Assembly: GCF_011043525.1 (NCBI RefSeq)
Contig: NZ_JAAKGO010000012.1
Span: forward strand, 1-64,000
From: Sphingobacterium sp. SGG-5
GTDB lineage: Bacteria > Bacteroidota > Bacteroidia > Sphingobacteriales > Sphingobacteriaceae
Reading direction: 5' to 3'
DNA: 64,000 bases
Below are positions 24,073 to 33,228 of this stretch, piece after piece (position 1 is the first letter of the stretch; each line of letters opens with the position of its first letter). The position numbers and the translations under genes are program-made. Below the pieces are notes generated by a model that was not told the origin of the DNA, did not search any database, and worked only from the letters and a program-made list of their open reading frames with translations.

Positions 24073-25078
24073 TATTTTTAGGAATGGTTTCTTCTATAAA
24101 TTGACATATTCCTTCTTCATCTGTGGGGTCAAACCAAGTCGTTCCCCCATATTTCCTAAACCAGGTCATCTGTCTTTTTGCATAACGGCGGGAGTTTTGT
24201 TTAATCTTCGCTATAGCTTCCTCCTTAGCTATCTTTCCTTCCAGATAATCAAATATTTCCGCATAACCCACCGTCAGCAGAGCCGGTTTATGACGATAGG
24301 GTAACAGCGACTGCACCTCTTCAAAAAGACCTTTCTCGATCATCTGATCGACACGAGCGTTTATCCGTTCATATAGTTGTTCCCGATCCATATGCAGGCC
24401 TATCGTGACGACATCAAATGGTCGGCGTATACTATTCCGTTGTTGGTAAGCAGACATGGGCTTCCCTGTTGCTTCATAAACTTCCAACGCCCGTATAACG
24501 CGCTGCGGGTTATCGATATCCGCAGTAGCATAATACACGGGATCAACTTGCTGCAATTTTTCTTGAAGAGACTGTAGACCGTACATGGCCAACTCAGCAT
24601 TTAACCTTTCACGTACTTCTTGTGGTGCTTTGGGCAATTCATCCAACCCTTCACATACAGCTCGAACAAATAATCCAGAGCCGCCTACCATAATGACGAT
24701 ATCATGACGTTGAAAAAGCGTATCCAACAATGCTAAAGCATCGCGTTCAAAATCTCCGGCAGAATACTCTTCCTTGATCGATAAACTATCAATGAAATAA
24801 TGGGGAGCCGCAGCAAGTTCAGCTTCATCCGGCTTAGCGGTCCCTATACTCATCTCTCTATAAAACTGTCTAGAGTCAGCAGAAATAATTGCCGTACCGA
24901 AGTGTTGTGCCAGAAAGATAGCTGTAGTTGTTTTGCCTACTGCAGTAGGGCCGACAACGACAACAAGGGTCTTATGTGGGCTCGTGTTAATAATCGTCTT
25001 CTCCCAATCCGAGGTTATCTTCTTCGCCTTCTTCTTCCTCTTCTCCCTCCCCGATCGCGTCAAAATCGTCCTCTTCAT
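24062..25078 (-). CDS. miaA: tRNA dimethylallyltransferase MiaA
   Basis: It transfers dimethylallyl to N6 of A37 in tRNAs reading UNN codons. The P-loop GPTAVGKTTTA, the substrate motif SADSRQFYREMSIGTAKP, GGSGLFVRAV and RYAKRQMTWFRK are all intact. The start is unresolved. Normal MiaA proteins begin 3-8 residues before the KTLVVVVGPTAVGK segment, but here no ATG, GTG or TTG is in frame there. The first in-frame ATG upstream (25078, used here) adds about 33 mostly basic residues and overlaps the neighbouring gene by about 92 nt. Two ATT codons (24994 and 24991) stand exactly at the expected place, the second overlapping the neighbour's TAA. Function is certain, N-terminus is not. Confidence 0.9.
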   Translation of the reverse strand: MKRTILTRSGREKRKKKAKKITSDWEKTIINTSPHKTLVVVVGPTAVGKTTTAIFLAQHFGTAIISADSRQFYREMSIGTAKPDEAELAAAPHYFIDSLSIKEEYSAGDFERDALALLDTLFQRHDIVIMVGGSGLFVRAVCEGLDELPKAPQEVRERLNAELAMYGLQSLQEKLQQVDPVYYATADIDNPQRVIRALEVYEATGKPMSAYQQRNSIRRPFDVVTIGLHMDREQLYERINARVDQMIEKGLFEEVQSLLPYRHKPALLTVGYAEIFDYLEGKIAKEEAIAKIKQNSRRYAKRQMTWFRKYGGTTWFDPTDEEGICQFIEETIPKNKRV

Positions 25079-25571
25079 CGACACCATATTCTTCCGCATT
25101 TTCATCAACTACCTCTTCTTCATCGTCCGCCGTCACAGTCTCCGTTGGAAAATTAGCTGCAGCAGCACTCTTCGGTGCCTGCCCCACCGATTTAAAAATG
25201 CTGGGATATTCTTTACCTTGTTCTTCCTTGAGTATTTTGATCAACTCCACATGAAAATCATAGGGGCGGTCAAAATTATAGATATAGTAAAACTTTTGAT
25301 GTGGGTCATCAATAAACTTGCTCAGGCGAATATCTTCCATCAAGAGCACCCCCGCTTCTTTTTTACGGGCCGTAGGATGAAGTGCTATTTCGGTACCTTT
25401 CTTCCACTGATCGTTGCTTACGTAGAATGAAGACGACACATCCGCGACATAGCCCGTGCTCTTCTGTATTTCCTGGTGCAAGTCCAGAAATGTACCTTTT
25501 GCCGGCATATCAATATCCCGATAGATATCTTCATAATCCTCAAATGTTACCCGAAACCTATATATTGCCAT
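24987..25571 (-). CDS. Plasmid pRiA4b ORF-3-like domain protein with acidic tail
   Basis: A 194-residue protein. Residues 1-125 match the pRiA4b ORF-3 (IS1096 TnpR-like) fold: an opening YRFRVTFEDYEDIYRDIDMP, then GTFLDLHQEIQKSTGY and FYYIYNFDRPYDFHVELIKIL. The last 50 or so residues are almost entirely Asp, Glu and Gly (for example EGEEEEEGEEDNLGLGEDDY), a disordered acidic tail. Despite the family name, chromosomal copies in Bacteroidota are not mobile, and their function is unknown. It lies directly upstream of miaA on the same strand, and its stop codon falls where MiaA should start. Confidence 0.75.
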   Translation of the reverse strand: MAIYRFRVTFEDYEDIYRDIDMPAKGTFLDLHQEIQKSTGYVADVSSSFYVSNDQWKKGTEIALHPTARKKEAGVLLMEDIRLSKFIDDPHQKFYYIYNFDRPYDFHVELIKILKEEQGKEYPSIFKSVGQAPKSAAAANFPTETVTADDEEEVVDENAEEYGVDEEDDFDAIGEGEEEEEGEEDNLGLGEDDY

Positions 25572-25702
25572 AGTAAAAATTGATTCTAATCGCTGGTTTT
25601 TGTTTTTAGCTTAAGAGCTCATAAAATTAAAAATTATTTTGATGTCTCTATAGACAAAGTTATAATTTCGGTCGAAAACCTATTCTTTGGATAGAAATGA
25701 CT

Positions 25703-25710
25703 TATCTTTG
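25703..25710 (+). promoter_or_regulatory. -7 element of the DUF6377 regulator gene
   Basis: TATCTTTG matches TAnnTTTG and ends only 5 nt before the ATG at 25716. Transcription should start at or next to the start codon, which predicts a leaderless messenger. Confidence 0.55.
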
Positions 25711-25715
25711 ATAAA

Positions 25716-27365
25716 ATGGCTGTACATTACATTTTCAAAAAAAATCGTATTACGCGAAGCGTGATTATACCCATTATAATACTTTTGTTTACCAGCCAAT
25801 GTGGTAGGAAAGATTCGTCGGGAGAATCGCTGGAAACATTGAAACAGGTGATTGCAGACCGTGAATATTATTTGGAAAAAAAGCTAAATCAGATTGACAG
25901 TGTCCAAAAACGGTTAGAGTCCTCTACGGATGCAGTAGCACAATTTAATGCATGCCGCACCCTTTTTCAAATGCATTATGATTTACAAATTGATACCGCT
26001 TTGCAATATGCAGAACAGATGCTTGAGCTTTCCGAGAATGTCCTCCAATCGCAACCCGTATATCGAACTGAATCATTGCTTTTGATTGCCCGTGTTTATG
26101 CCTATACAGGTATGTATAAAGAATGTGAGGAATTATTAGAGCATGAGTATTTGATTATAGAAGAGCTTTCGAACGATCTCAAACGACTTTATTTTGTGGT
26201 ACAGATGCAGTTGTACAAAGGGTTATTCGATCAGAATGTCACTAAACGTGAACTGCAGGGATATCAAGGCAAAATAGATGCCAGCCGAGATTCACTCATC
26301 GCCCTTACACCTGAAAATTCAATTTGGCACCTCATATATTTATCCAATAAAATAAGAGAAGATGGCGATTATGACCACGCCGTGGAAGTCTTATTTAAAG
26401 CATATAACAAACTGACAACAGAGGACCGGGACATGGCTCACGTCGCTTTTTATATGTCTGATCTGTACAGGCTAAAAGAGGATGTAGAACAAGAAAAACG
26501 ATACCTGATCATATCTTCTATTACCGACCTCAAATATGCCGTTAAAGAATATGTTTCACTTTGGAAGCTTGCTTCATTACTCTATGATGAGGGTGACATC
26601 GAGACAGCTTATCAATTCATTGAAATATCATTGCAGGACGCGATGTATAGTGGTGCATATCGATGGACACAGTATATTATAAAAATCCTCCCCAATATTT
26701 ATGTAAGCTACAAAGCAAAGATTCTACAACAGAAAAATACAATTTCATCCGCATTTTTTATCATTGCTTGCTTATTGGTATGCTCGGTTTTACTGTTGCG
26801 TTATATTGTAAGACAGTACAGAAGATTGGATAAAGCAAAAAGCCAGCTTCAGCTCCTCAACAATGAACTGGTATCAACTAATCTTTTAAAAGAAACTTAC
26901 CTGAGTAAGTTTATCGACCTTTGTTCGGATTATATCGACAAACTCGACGAGTATAGGGGTAGTCTCAAAAGGCTTCTCAAAGGTGGGAAAGTGGAAAAAA
27001 TTGAAAAGGAACTGCATTCTACCAAATATATTGAAAATGAACATAAGGCTTTCCTTACAAATTTCGATGAAACATTTTTAAGCTTATATCCGGACTTCGT
27101 TTTCGAATTCAACAGTTTGTTCCCGCCAGAACAACAGCAAATAATTAAGCCGAACGAATTGCTGACGACGGAATTACGGGTATTTGCCCTTATTAGACTC
27201 GGTATAACGGATAGCTACAAAATAGCCAAATTCTTAAGATGCTCCATTACTACGGTATATACATACCGATCAAAAATGAAAAACAAGTCGTACTACCCAG
27301 ATAGTTTTGAAGAACAAATCAAAAAATATCAGAGACAAGACTACTTTTCGTCTTCAGGTGAATAG
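25716..27365 (+). CDS. DUF6377 family membrane-bound PUL regulator
   Basis: A 549-residue protein. An N-terminal export signal ends at FTSQCGRK, so it is possibly a lipoprotein or an anchored protein. A TPR-rich periplasmic region (about 40-330) has coiled-coil character. One membrane helix lies at about 343-363 ([16 protein letters not shown]). A cytoplasmic DUF6377-like part follows ([20 protein letters not shown]) and ends in a helix-turn-helix, [20 protein letters not shown]. The design (periplasmic sensor, one TM, cytoplasmic HTH) parallels hybrid regulators of PULs but has no kinase. It probably senses a glycan breakdown product and activates the adjacent BACON-susCD operon; this is inferred from location and family habit. 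Confidence 0.82.
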   Translation: MAVHYIFKKNRITRSVIIPIIILLFTSQCGRKDSSGESLETLKQVIADREYYLEKKLNQIDSVQKRLESSTDAVAQFNACRTLFQMHYDLQIDTALQYAEQMLELSENVLQSQPVYRTESLLLIARVYAYTGMYKECEELLEHEYLIIEELSNDLKRLYFVVQMQLYKGLFDQNVTKRELQGYQGKIDASRDSLIALTPENSIWHLIYLSNKIREDGDYDHAVEVLFKAYNKLTTEDRDMAHVAFYMSDLYRLKEDVEQEKRYLIISSITDLKYAVKEYVSLWKLASLLYDEGDIETAYQFIEISLQDAMYSGAYRWTQYIIKILPNIYVSYKAKILQQKNTISSAFFIIACLLVCSVLLLRYIVRQYRRLDKAKSQLQLLNNELVSTNLLKETYLSKFIDLCSDYIDKLDEYRGSLKRLLKGGKVEKIEKELHSTKYIENEHKAFLTNFDETFLSLYPDFVFEFNSLFPPEQQQIIKPNELLTTELRVFALIRLGITDSYKIAKFLRCSITTVYTYRSKMKNKSYYPDSFEEQIKKYQRQDYFSSSGE

Positions 27366-27513
27366 ACCCTCTCGATAGGTTGTCCTATTTGGATAAATCA
27401 CGTGTAATTTTGCATTAAGCAAATCACGAATTTTCTTTTTTAGCCTTAAAAAAGTTTAGATTACAGGACTCCCATAAAACATACAAAACATTAATATACA
27501 AATACTTGATATA

Positions 27514-27521
27514 TAATTTTG
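27514..27521 (+). promoter_or_regulatory. Candidate -7 element of the PUL2 operon
   Basis: TAATTTTG fits TAnnTTTG and is the best match in the 293-nt gap between the DUF6377 gene and the first BACON lipoprotein. It would leave a leader of about 130 nt. No proper -33 box is present, which fits dependence on an activator. Nothing else is recognisable in the gap. Confidence 0.4.
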
Positions 27522-27658
27522 TTTTGATTTTTTTGACACAAAGAAGTGAAACGTATTTATCCCAAATCTAAATGCAGAACTTTGGTGTCACTAAATATAA
27601 ATGCTACGAAGATGGGTGATGAAGATGTGTAACTAATCAAATTATTAGGATAACAAAT

Positions 27659-28630
27659 ATGAAACACAAAAGAAGTATTTTGCAGGTGCTTACATTGATA
27701 GCAATCTGCTTGGGATTCTTTGCTTGCTCAAAGGAAGACAATTCGAAAAACGCGGATGCACGTCTCAAAGTAGATAAAATTCAGGTATCGGTTATTCAAA
27801 CGGGAAGGTTAAGCTCGGGCAGTAAACCGACACTTACGGTATTGGCAAACCGGGGGTATGAGATAGCCAGTGATGTCAACTGGATATCACCGGATAAGCC
27901 TACCGGAAAAGGTGAGACAGATGTCATACTCGATATCGAAGAAAACACTACGGGCGAGACCCGATCGGGACATCTTACGATATCCTCCATGGGGCTTATA
28001 GAAAGAGTGACAGTCATACAGACTATGGATCCTGATACCGACGATGGTCAGGATATCGGCTACGTGTACCTGCAAGACGATTTCAGTTGGTGTGAGGAAT
28101 TTGGTGGAGTAGATGAGGTCGAAAATCAGGCTACCGGAGCGACAACCAACGCAAATACGAACGCAGGGGCTAAGGCTGCACTGAATTCCAGAGGATATGA
28201 GGATATCAATCCCGGAGGCAATTGTTTCTATCTAGCAAAACATTTCTTTAAGATGGGAAAAACAAATTATCAAACAGGCGTTCGGCTCAACAGTATCCCC
28301 AATATAGAAGATGGTAAAACGACAAATGCCCGTCTCACATTCAATGCAACACCGGTCCGGACGGGCAGCGGGAATTACGATAAGGTATATGTTGTCGTAG
28401 AAATTGAAGGCCCAGGTACTGTTGGGGGTGGAGCAAAAAAAATAAGCGACGAAATCAACATACAGATCCCAGATCAAGGCACATGGTATTGGGTAGAGAA
28501 AAACGTTGAGCTTTTTGGAATCGAAGCCCAAACAAAGATCACGTTGAGAACAAACCAATCTGGCTCTGCTTCAGGAACATACCGTTGGAGTCTGAACGAC
28601 ATCAAGATTGAAAAAATTAAAACAAACTAG
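27659..28630 (+). CDS. BACON-domain lipoprotein, putative glycan-binding (PUL2)
   Basis: A 323-residue lipoprotein (lipobox LGFFAC). One BACON-like Ig domain (about 35-118) shows the typical WISPDKPTGKGETDVILDIE and TRSGHLTISSMG. A C-terminal module of about 200 residues begins GYVYLQDDFSWCEEFGGVDE. It continues through SRGYEDINPGGNCFYLAKHFFKMGK and WSLNDIKIEKI, a jelly-roll-like pattern. The next gene carries the same module, so the pair arose by duplication. BACON proteins are usually surface glycan-binding or spacer proteins. No catalytic motif is identifiable. Confidence 0.75.
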   Translation: MKHKRSILQVLTLIAICLGFFACSKEDNSKNADARLKVDKIQVSVIQTGRLSSGSKPTLTVLANRGYEIASDVNWISPDKPTGKGETDVILDIEENTTGETRSGHLTISSMGLIERVTVIQTMDPDTDDGQDIGYVYLQDDFSWCEEFGGVDEVENQATGATTNANTNAGAKAALNSRGYEDINPGGNCFYLAKHFFKMGKTNYQTGVRLNSIPNIEDGKTTNARLTFNATPVRTGSGNYDKVYVVVEIEGPGTVGGGAKKISDEINIQIPDQGTWYWVEKNVELFGIEAQTKITLRTNQSGSASGTYRWSLNDIKIEKIKTN

Positions 28631-28642
28631 CAATCAGAGATT

Positions 28643-30217
28643 ATGAAAAAAGTAAAAGCAATTGCCGTTTTGCTCTCCATTTTGGCAGCGTTATCTTTTC
28701 ATTCCTGCAAAGACGCCCTGTTTATGGATGATATTTTTGAAGTGTCCATCACTAGTGTTTCGTTAAATTATATGGGTGTATTAGAAAGTGGAAGCAATGC
28801 TCAGATAGAAATAGGAACGAGTGGAGATTGGCAAGTAACTTCAAAGCCTGAATGGGTAGAGCTCAGCAAAAGCTCTGGCACACACGGTCGCTACACCATT
28901 TTTCTAACGGTGGGCGAAGCCGGAACAACAGACGACCGGGAAGGTAAAATCCTATTCGAAAGTTTAGGGAAAACCATTTCCGTCGATGTAAAACAGGCCA
29001 AAAAGGTAGAAGAACTCACTGTTTCTCCTACAGAGATAGCTGTCAATATCCGGGGAATGCTTAGCAACGATAAAACCCCCACAATATATATATCTACCAA
29101 TTCGGATTGGAGCATCGCTGACGTGCCCGCATGGATTACAGTAGATAAAACGACGGGAAAAGCAGGAAATGTTTCGATTGTATTAACCGTCGCAAAGAAT
29201 GACACCGGAAACCCACGCCAAGGGTCATTCACGGTTTCCTCCGGAGCGCATACAGAGACCATAGCGATCGAGCAAGATCTTACTTATAATCCATTGACCG
29301 AAACGACTATGATTCGTGGAAATCAAGACGGTGAGATCATAAGTGAATCCGCAACTTTCGAAATAATTTCGCCTGAAGCTTGGACGCTAACAGCTGATAG
29401 TTGGATACATATAACGCCTAACAGCGGAAGCGCAGGCACTTCAGAAGTCACCGTAAGCCTTGATCCAACTACCGTAGCGCGTACCGGAACGATTACAATT
29501 AAAGATGCGGATAACCTAACCACTGTAGTCACCGTGAAACAAGAGGTTATTCTTCCGGATGATGGTAAAACAGTAGGTTACCTCTACTATTTCGACGATT
29601 TCGCCTGGGTAGCTCCATACGGTGGAGAAGATGAGTTGTTAAAAGCGCCTACCAAAACTGGTGACGGAAAAGGTTTTTCTGGCAGCACGAAAAATATGCA
29701 TACAACAGGTGCTACAGGATCTGCTACCGTATCGACCGCCGTTGCTTTTGCCAATCGCAATTATGAAGATATCAACTGGGATGGAAATGCCTTCTATTTC
29801 GGCGCACACTATTTCAAAATGGGAAAAACGGATGTACAAACAGGACTTAAACTATTATCGATACCAAATATAAGCGCGGGAAAGTCGACGAACTTGAAAT
29901 TAACGTTCCATGCGACACCTTCTCGGGGGACAGCTTCCGGAAGTGGATTCGATGATGTTATTCTGATGGTGGAGATAGAGGGACCGGGATCGGTAGGAGT
30001 TGATGATAAGAGTACAAAATCCAAAAGTGACCTCGATATCCAGATACCAGATAACTCGGCTACGGATTGGTATTGGATAGAAAAGAGTGTTGTCTTATAT
30101 GGTGTCACATCTGAAACGAAAGTGACCATAAAACCGAGTACGAACAGTCCAGGTGGCAGATATAACCGTTGGTTGTTGAATGATATTAAATTTGAAAAAC
30201 ACAGTGTTGTCAATTAA
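28643..30217 (+). CDS. Triple-BACON lipoprotein with the same C-terminal module (PUL2)
   Basis: A 524-residue protein with an export signal and Cys near residue 22 (LSFHSCKD). Three BACON-like repeats (about 33-120, 125-213 and 218-298) carry signatures such as WVELSKSSGTHGRYTIFLTV, WITVDKTTGKAGNVSIVLTV and WIHITPNSGSAGTSEVTVSL. The C-terminal module (about 305-524: DDFAWVAPYGGEDE, NRNYEDINWDGNAFYFGAHY, WLLNDIKFEKH) is paralogous to that of the preceding gene. The gene begins 12 nt after the previous stop, so it is co-transcribed. The longer BACON stalk would hold the same head further from the membrane than its neighbour does. Confidence 0.78.
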   Translation: MKKVKAIAVLLSILAALSFHSCKDALFMDDIFEVSITSVSLNYMGVLESGSNAQIEIGTSGDWQVTSKPEWVELSKSSGTHGRYTIFLTVGEAGTTDDREGKILFESLGKTISVDVKQAKKVEELTVSPTEIAVNIRGMLSNDKTPTIYISTNSDWSIADVPAWITVDKTTGKAGNVSIVLTVAKNDTGNPRQGSFTVSSGAHTETIAIEQDLTYNPLTETTMIRGNQDGEIISESATFEIISPEAWTLTADSWIHITPNSGSAGTSEVTVSLDPTTVARTGTITIKDADNLTTVVTVKQEVILPDDGKTVGYLYYFDDFAWVAPYGGEDELLKAPTKTGDGKGFSGSTKNMHTTGATGSATVSTAVAFANRNYEDINWDGNAFYFGAHYFKMGKTDVQTGLKLLSIPNISAGKSTNLKLTFHATPSRGTASGSGFDDVILMVEIEGPGSVGVDDKSTKSKSDLDIQIPDNSATDWYWIEKSVVLYGVTSETKVTIKPSTNSPGGRYNRWLLNDIKFEKHSVVN

Positions 30218-30249
30218 CTGCCCACACCGATAAAATAATACGATACGAT

Positions 30250-33213
30250 ATGAAAAAATCAAAAAAGCATTTGCTTAATTATATATGGATGGGGGTCTTT
30301 ATATTCTTTTCCCTCGTCACGATGGCCCAAGGGCAGACCCAAACCGTTTCGGGTACAATTACCAACGAAGAGGGAGAGACCATGGTAGGTGTCAGTATAA
30401 GTGTAAAAGGTGAGCAACGAGGCACCGTCTCGGACGTGAATGGTGTATATACGATCAGCGGTGTCAAAACAGGAGATATACTTGTATTTTCGCTTGTAGG
30501 TTACCAAACTGTTGAAGCATCTGTAGGCAACCAGGGTCAAGTCGATGTGAAGATGGTCTCTTCCACTATCAATTTAGAAGAGACCGTGGTCATTGGATAT
30601 GGTTCCTTAGAAAAGCGACAAATTACCTCGTCGATTACGTCGATCCGGGGAGACAAACTGACTTCGGGTCTTGGTGGAGCGACCATAGCGACGGCTTTGC
30701 AAGGCAAAGTACCGGGCCTTATGATCGACGGGACGGCAAGCCCAAACGCCGGAAATAGCTTCCAGCTAAGGGGAGTTGCTTCGGTAAAGGCAGGACAAGG
30801 GCCATTAATCGTGATCGATGGTATCCCCGGTGGTGATATTCGCTCGCTCAATCAAGAAGATATCGAAACGATCGATGTATTGAAAGATGCATCAGCTGGA
30901 GCTATCTATGGTACGCGTGCGGCAGGCGGCGTTATACTTATCACAACGAAGCAGGCGAAGGCTGGAGAGATAAAAGTGCAATACAGTGGAGAGTTTTCGA
31001 CCGAGCAGATACGTAAACGCCCCGAACTTTTGACGTCCAGTGAATACGTGATGTACGGGTTAGGCAAAGATTATGGTTACGACACAGATTGGTACAGTGC
31101 ACTGACGAATGATCGGCCGTTTTCGCATCGTCAGGTAATCAGCTTATCCGGCGGTAGTCAAAATGCTTTAATTTATACCTCCTTTTCGACACAAGATCAA
31201 AAAGGCATTGTAATCGGTGATGGTAGAAAGGATTACTCCGGACGTATTAGCAGCAAATTTTCATTATTCGACAACAAAGTTGAGATCGAAGCACGGGCAC
31301 AGTACCGCCAGGCACAACGGGATCAACGGAATGGTTCGGGTTCTTTCAACACCGCACTGATGCTCAATCCTACGATTCCTATCTACAGCGATACGAACGA
31401 ATCGGGCTATAATGTCAGAGAAATAGGTATTTCGGGCACCAATTACAACCCTGTTGCCGACATTATGCTGAAGACCTACGATGGAAAAGACAGCTGGTTA
31501 TTAAGTGATGCATCCTTGAAAATAAATCTTACAAACGATTTGTTTGTCAAAGGGACAATTGGATATCAAGAATCGAAATGGCAGTTGTACCGCTATACTT
31601 CAGCCTACCACAAATCCTCCGTGGATAACGCCAGAAGAGGCGAAGGTTATCATGGATTCAGTAAAGATATCCGTTTTTCTACAGATGCTTATCTCAACTA
31701 TAAAAAATTGTTCCAGGATAACCACAGCGTCGATGCGATAGCCGGATATAGTTTTTGGGAAGCTAATGGCGAAAGCTTTAACATGACCAACTATAACTTT
31801 ACGATCGAAGGTGTAGGTCCTTGGAATATGGAAGACGGCACCTGGCTAAGTGACGGCAGAGCACTTATGGATTCGCAAAAGGATCCTCGTGAACGTCTTT
31901 TGTCCCTGTTTTCCCGTGTCAACTATGCCTTCAAAGATCGATATCTTTTGTCTGCCAGCTATCGCAGAGAGGGTTCCTCTAAGTTTGGCCCTAATAACCG
32001 TTGGGGGAATTTCTGGGCTGTCTCGGGAGGATGGAGACTTACGGAAGAAGACTTTATTAGGGATCTGTCTTTTATCAGTGATTTGAAACTACGCGTAGGC
32101 TATGGTGTAACGGGTAACAATAGTTTCAGTACCGGCTATGCAACACGTATGTATAGTCCGGATTCACAAATGTATCCTACGCCTACAGGGGAATGGATCT
32201 ATGCTTATGGCCCGCAACGGAATATCAACCCCGATCTGAAATGGGAGGAAAAAGGAGAATTTAACGCTGGGGTAGATTTTGGCTTTTGGAACAATCGTTT
32301 ATTCGGTAAATTCGACATTTATCAAAGGCGCGTGAAAGACCTGTTATTTGAAACAGACGCTCCGGTACCACCTATGACACATACGACTATCATGAAAAAT
32401 GTAGGAACTTTAAAGAATAAAGGTTGGGAATTTGAACTGGGTGGTGAAGTCGTGCGCCATAAAGATTGGAATTATACTACTGTGGCACGACTATCCCACA
32501 ATACCTCCAAAATATTGGATCTCGGCGAAGATGGGGTGATCGACATGGATGCTTTCCCTTCACCAGGTAATCCCGGTAGGGCCGGACGTCTACAGAATGA
32601 CGCTACTATCGGCAAATTCTTTGTCTTCAAATACGCCGGGCTAGATGAAAACGGCAAATGGCTGATTTACGACAAAAATGGTGAAATCGTGCCGGGCACG
32701 AGTACAAACCTCATCAACGACAACAAATATTACGTCGGCAATGCTATCCCTAAACTGACAGTTGCATGGGATCACAACGTAAGTTATAAGCAGTTTGATT
32801 TGTCAGTCTCTCTACGCAGCTATATCGATTATGATGTATTCAGTCAAGTGAACATGTATTATGGACTACGTACACAATCACAATTCAATGTTTTAAAAGA
32901 AGCCTTTGACCGCTATGCTGCGGTCGATGACGAAAAAATATTGAGTGATGTATTTATCAGCGATGCTTCATTCGTTAAGCTTGATGCGGTCAGTGCAGGA
33001 TATACATTTGACCTGAAGAAACACACCCGTTACGTATCGAAAGCACGGTTATATTTTACATCAAGAGATCTGTTTGTGTTAACTGCATATAAAGGCATTA
33101 ACCCCGAAGTAAGTCTGAATGGCTTATTCCCGGGTTTTGAACAAATTAATAGTACGGCGAGTATGTATCCGCAAACCCGTAGGTTCACGTTAGGAGTACA
33201 ACTCACATTCTAA
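30250..33213 (+). CDS. SusC/RagA family TonB-dependent transporter (PUL2)
   Basis: A 987-residue receptor with a signal peptide ending at MAQGQ. A CarboxypepD_reg-like domain starts at VSGTITNEEGETMVGVSISV, followed by the linker LEETVVIGYGSLEKRQ. The plug carries DVLKDASAGAIYGTRAAGGV, and the barrel ends TLGVQLTF. No STN domain is present, which agrees with DUF6377 rather than ECF/FecR control. It starts 32 nt after the triple-BACON gene and 15 nt before susD. The substrate is unknown because the locus has no glycoside hydrolase. Confidence 0.95.
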   Translation: MKKSKKHLLNYIWMGVFIFFSLVTMAQGQTQTVSGTITNEEGETMVGVSISVKGEQRGTVSDVNGVYTISGVKTGDILVFSLVGYQTVEASVGNQGQVDVKMVSSTINLEETVVIGYGSLEKRQITSSITSIRGDKLTSGLGGATIATALQGKVPGLMIDGTASPNAGNSFQLRGVASVKAGQGPLIVIDGIPGGDIRSLNQEDIETIDVLKDASAGAIYGTRAAGGVILITTKQAKAGEIKVQYSGEFSTEQIRKRPELLTSSEYVMYGLGKDYGYDTDWYSALTNDRPFSHRQVISLSGGSQNALIYTSFSTQDQKGIVIGDGRKDYSGRISSKFSLFDNKVEIEARAQYRQAQRDQRNGSGSFNTALMLNPTIPIYSDTNESGYNVREIGISGTNYNPVADIMLKTYDGKDSWLLSDASLKINLTNDLFVKGTIGYQESKWQLYRYTSAYHKSSVDNARRGEGYHGFSKDIRFSTDAYLNYKKLFQDNHSVDAIAGYSFWEANGESFNMTNYNFTIEGVGPWNMEDGTWLSDGRALMDSQKDPRERLLSLFSRVNYAFKDRYLLSASYRREGSSKFGPNNRWGNFWAVSGGWRLTEEDFIRDLSFISDLKLRVGYGVTGNNSFSTGYATRMYSPDSQMYPTPTGEWIYAYGPQRNINPDLKWEEKGEFNAGVDFGFWNNRLFGKFDIYQRRVKDLLFETDAPVPPMTHTTIMKNVGTLKNKGWEFELGGEVVRHKDWNYTTVARLSHNTSKILDLGEDGVIDMDAFPSPGNPGRAGRLQNDATIGKFFVFKYAGLDENGKWLIYDKNGEIVPGTSTNLINDNKYYVGNAIPKLTVAWDHNVSYKQFDLSVSLRSYIDYDVFSQVNMYYGLRTQSQFNVLKEAFDRYAAVDDEKILSDVFISDASFVKLDAVSAGYTFDLKKHTRYVSKARLYFTSRDLFVLTAYKGINPEVSLNGLFPGFEQINSTASMYPQTRRFTLGVQLTF

Positions 33214-33228
33214 AAAATCAGATAAGAT

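Noticed and set aside
24987..25571. Mobile-element passenger gene, because of the pRiA4b/IS1096 family name
   Set aside because: There are no transposase, terminal repeats or target duplication nearby; the gene sits in a housekeeping context next to miaA.
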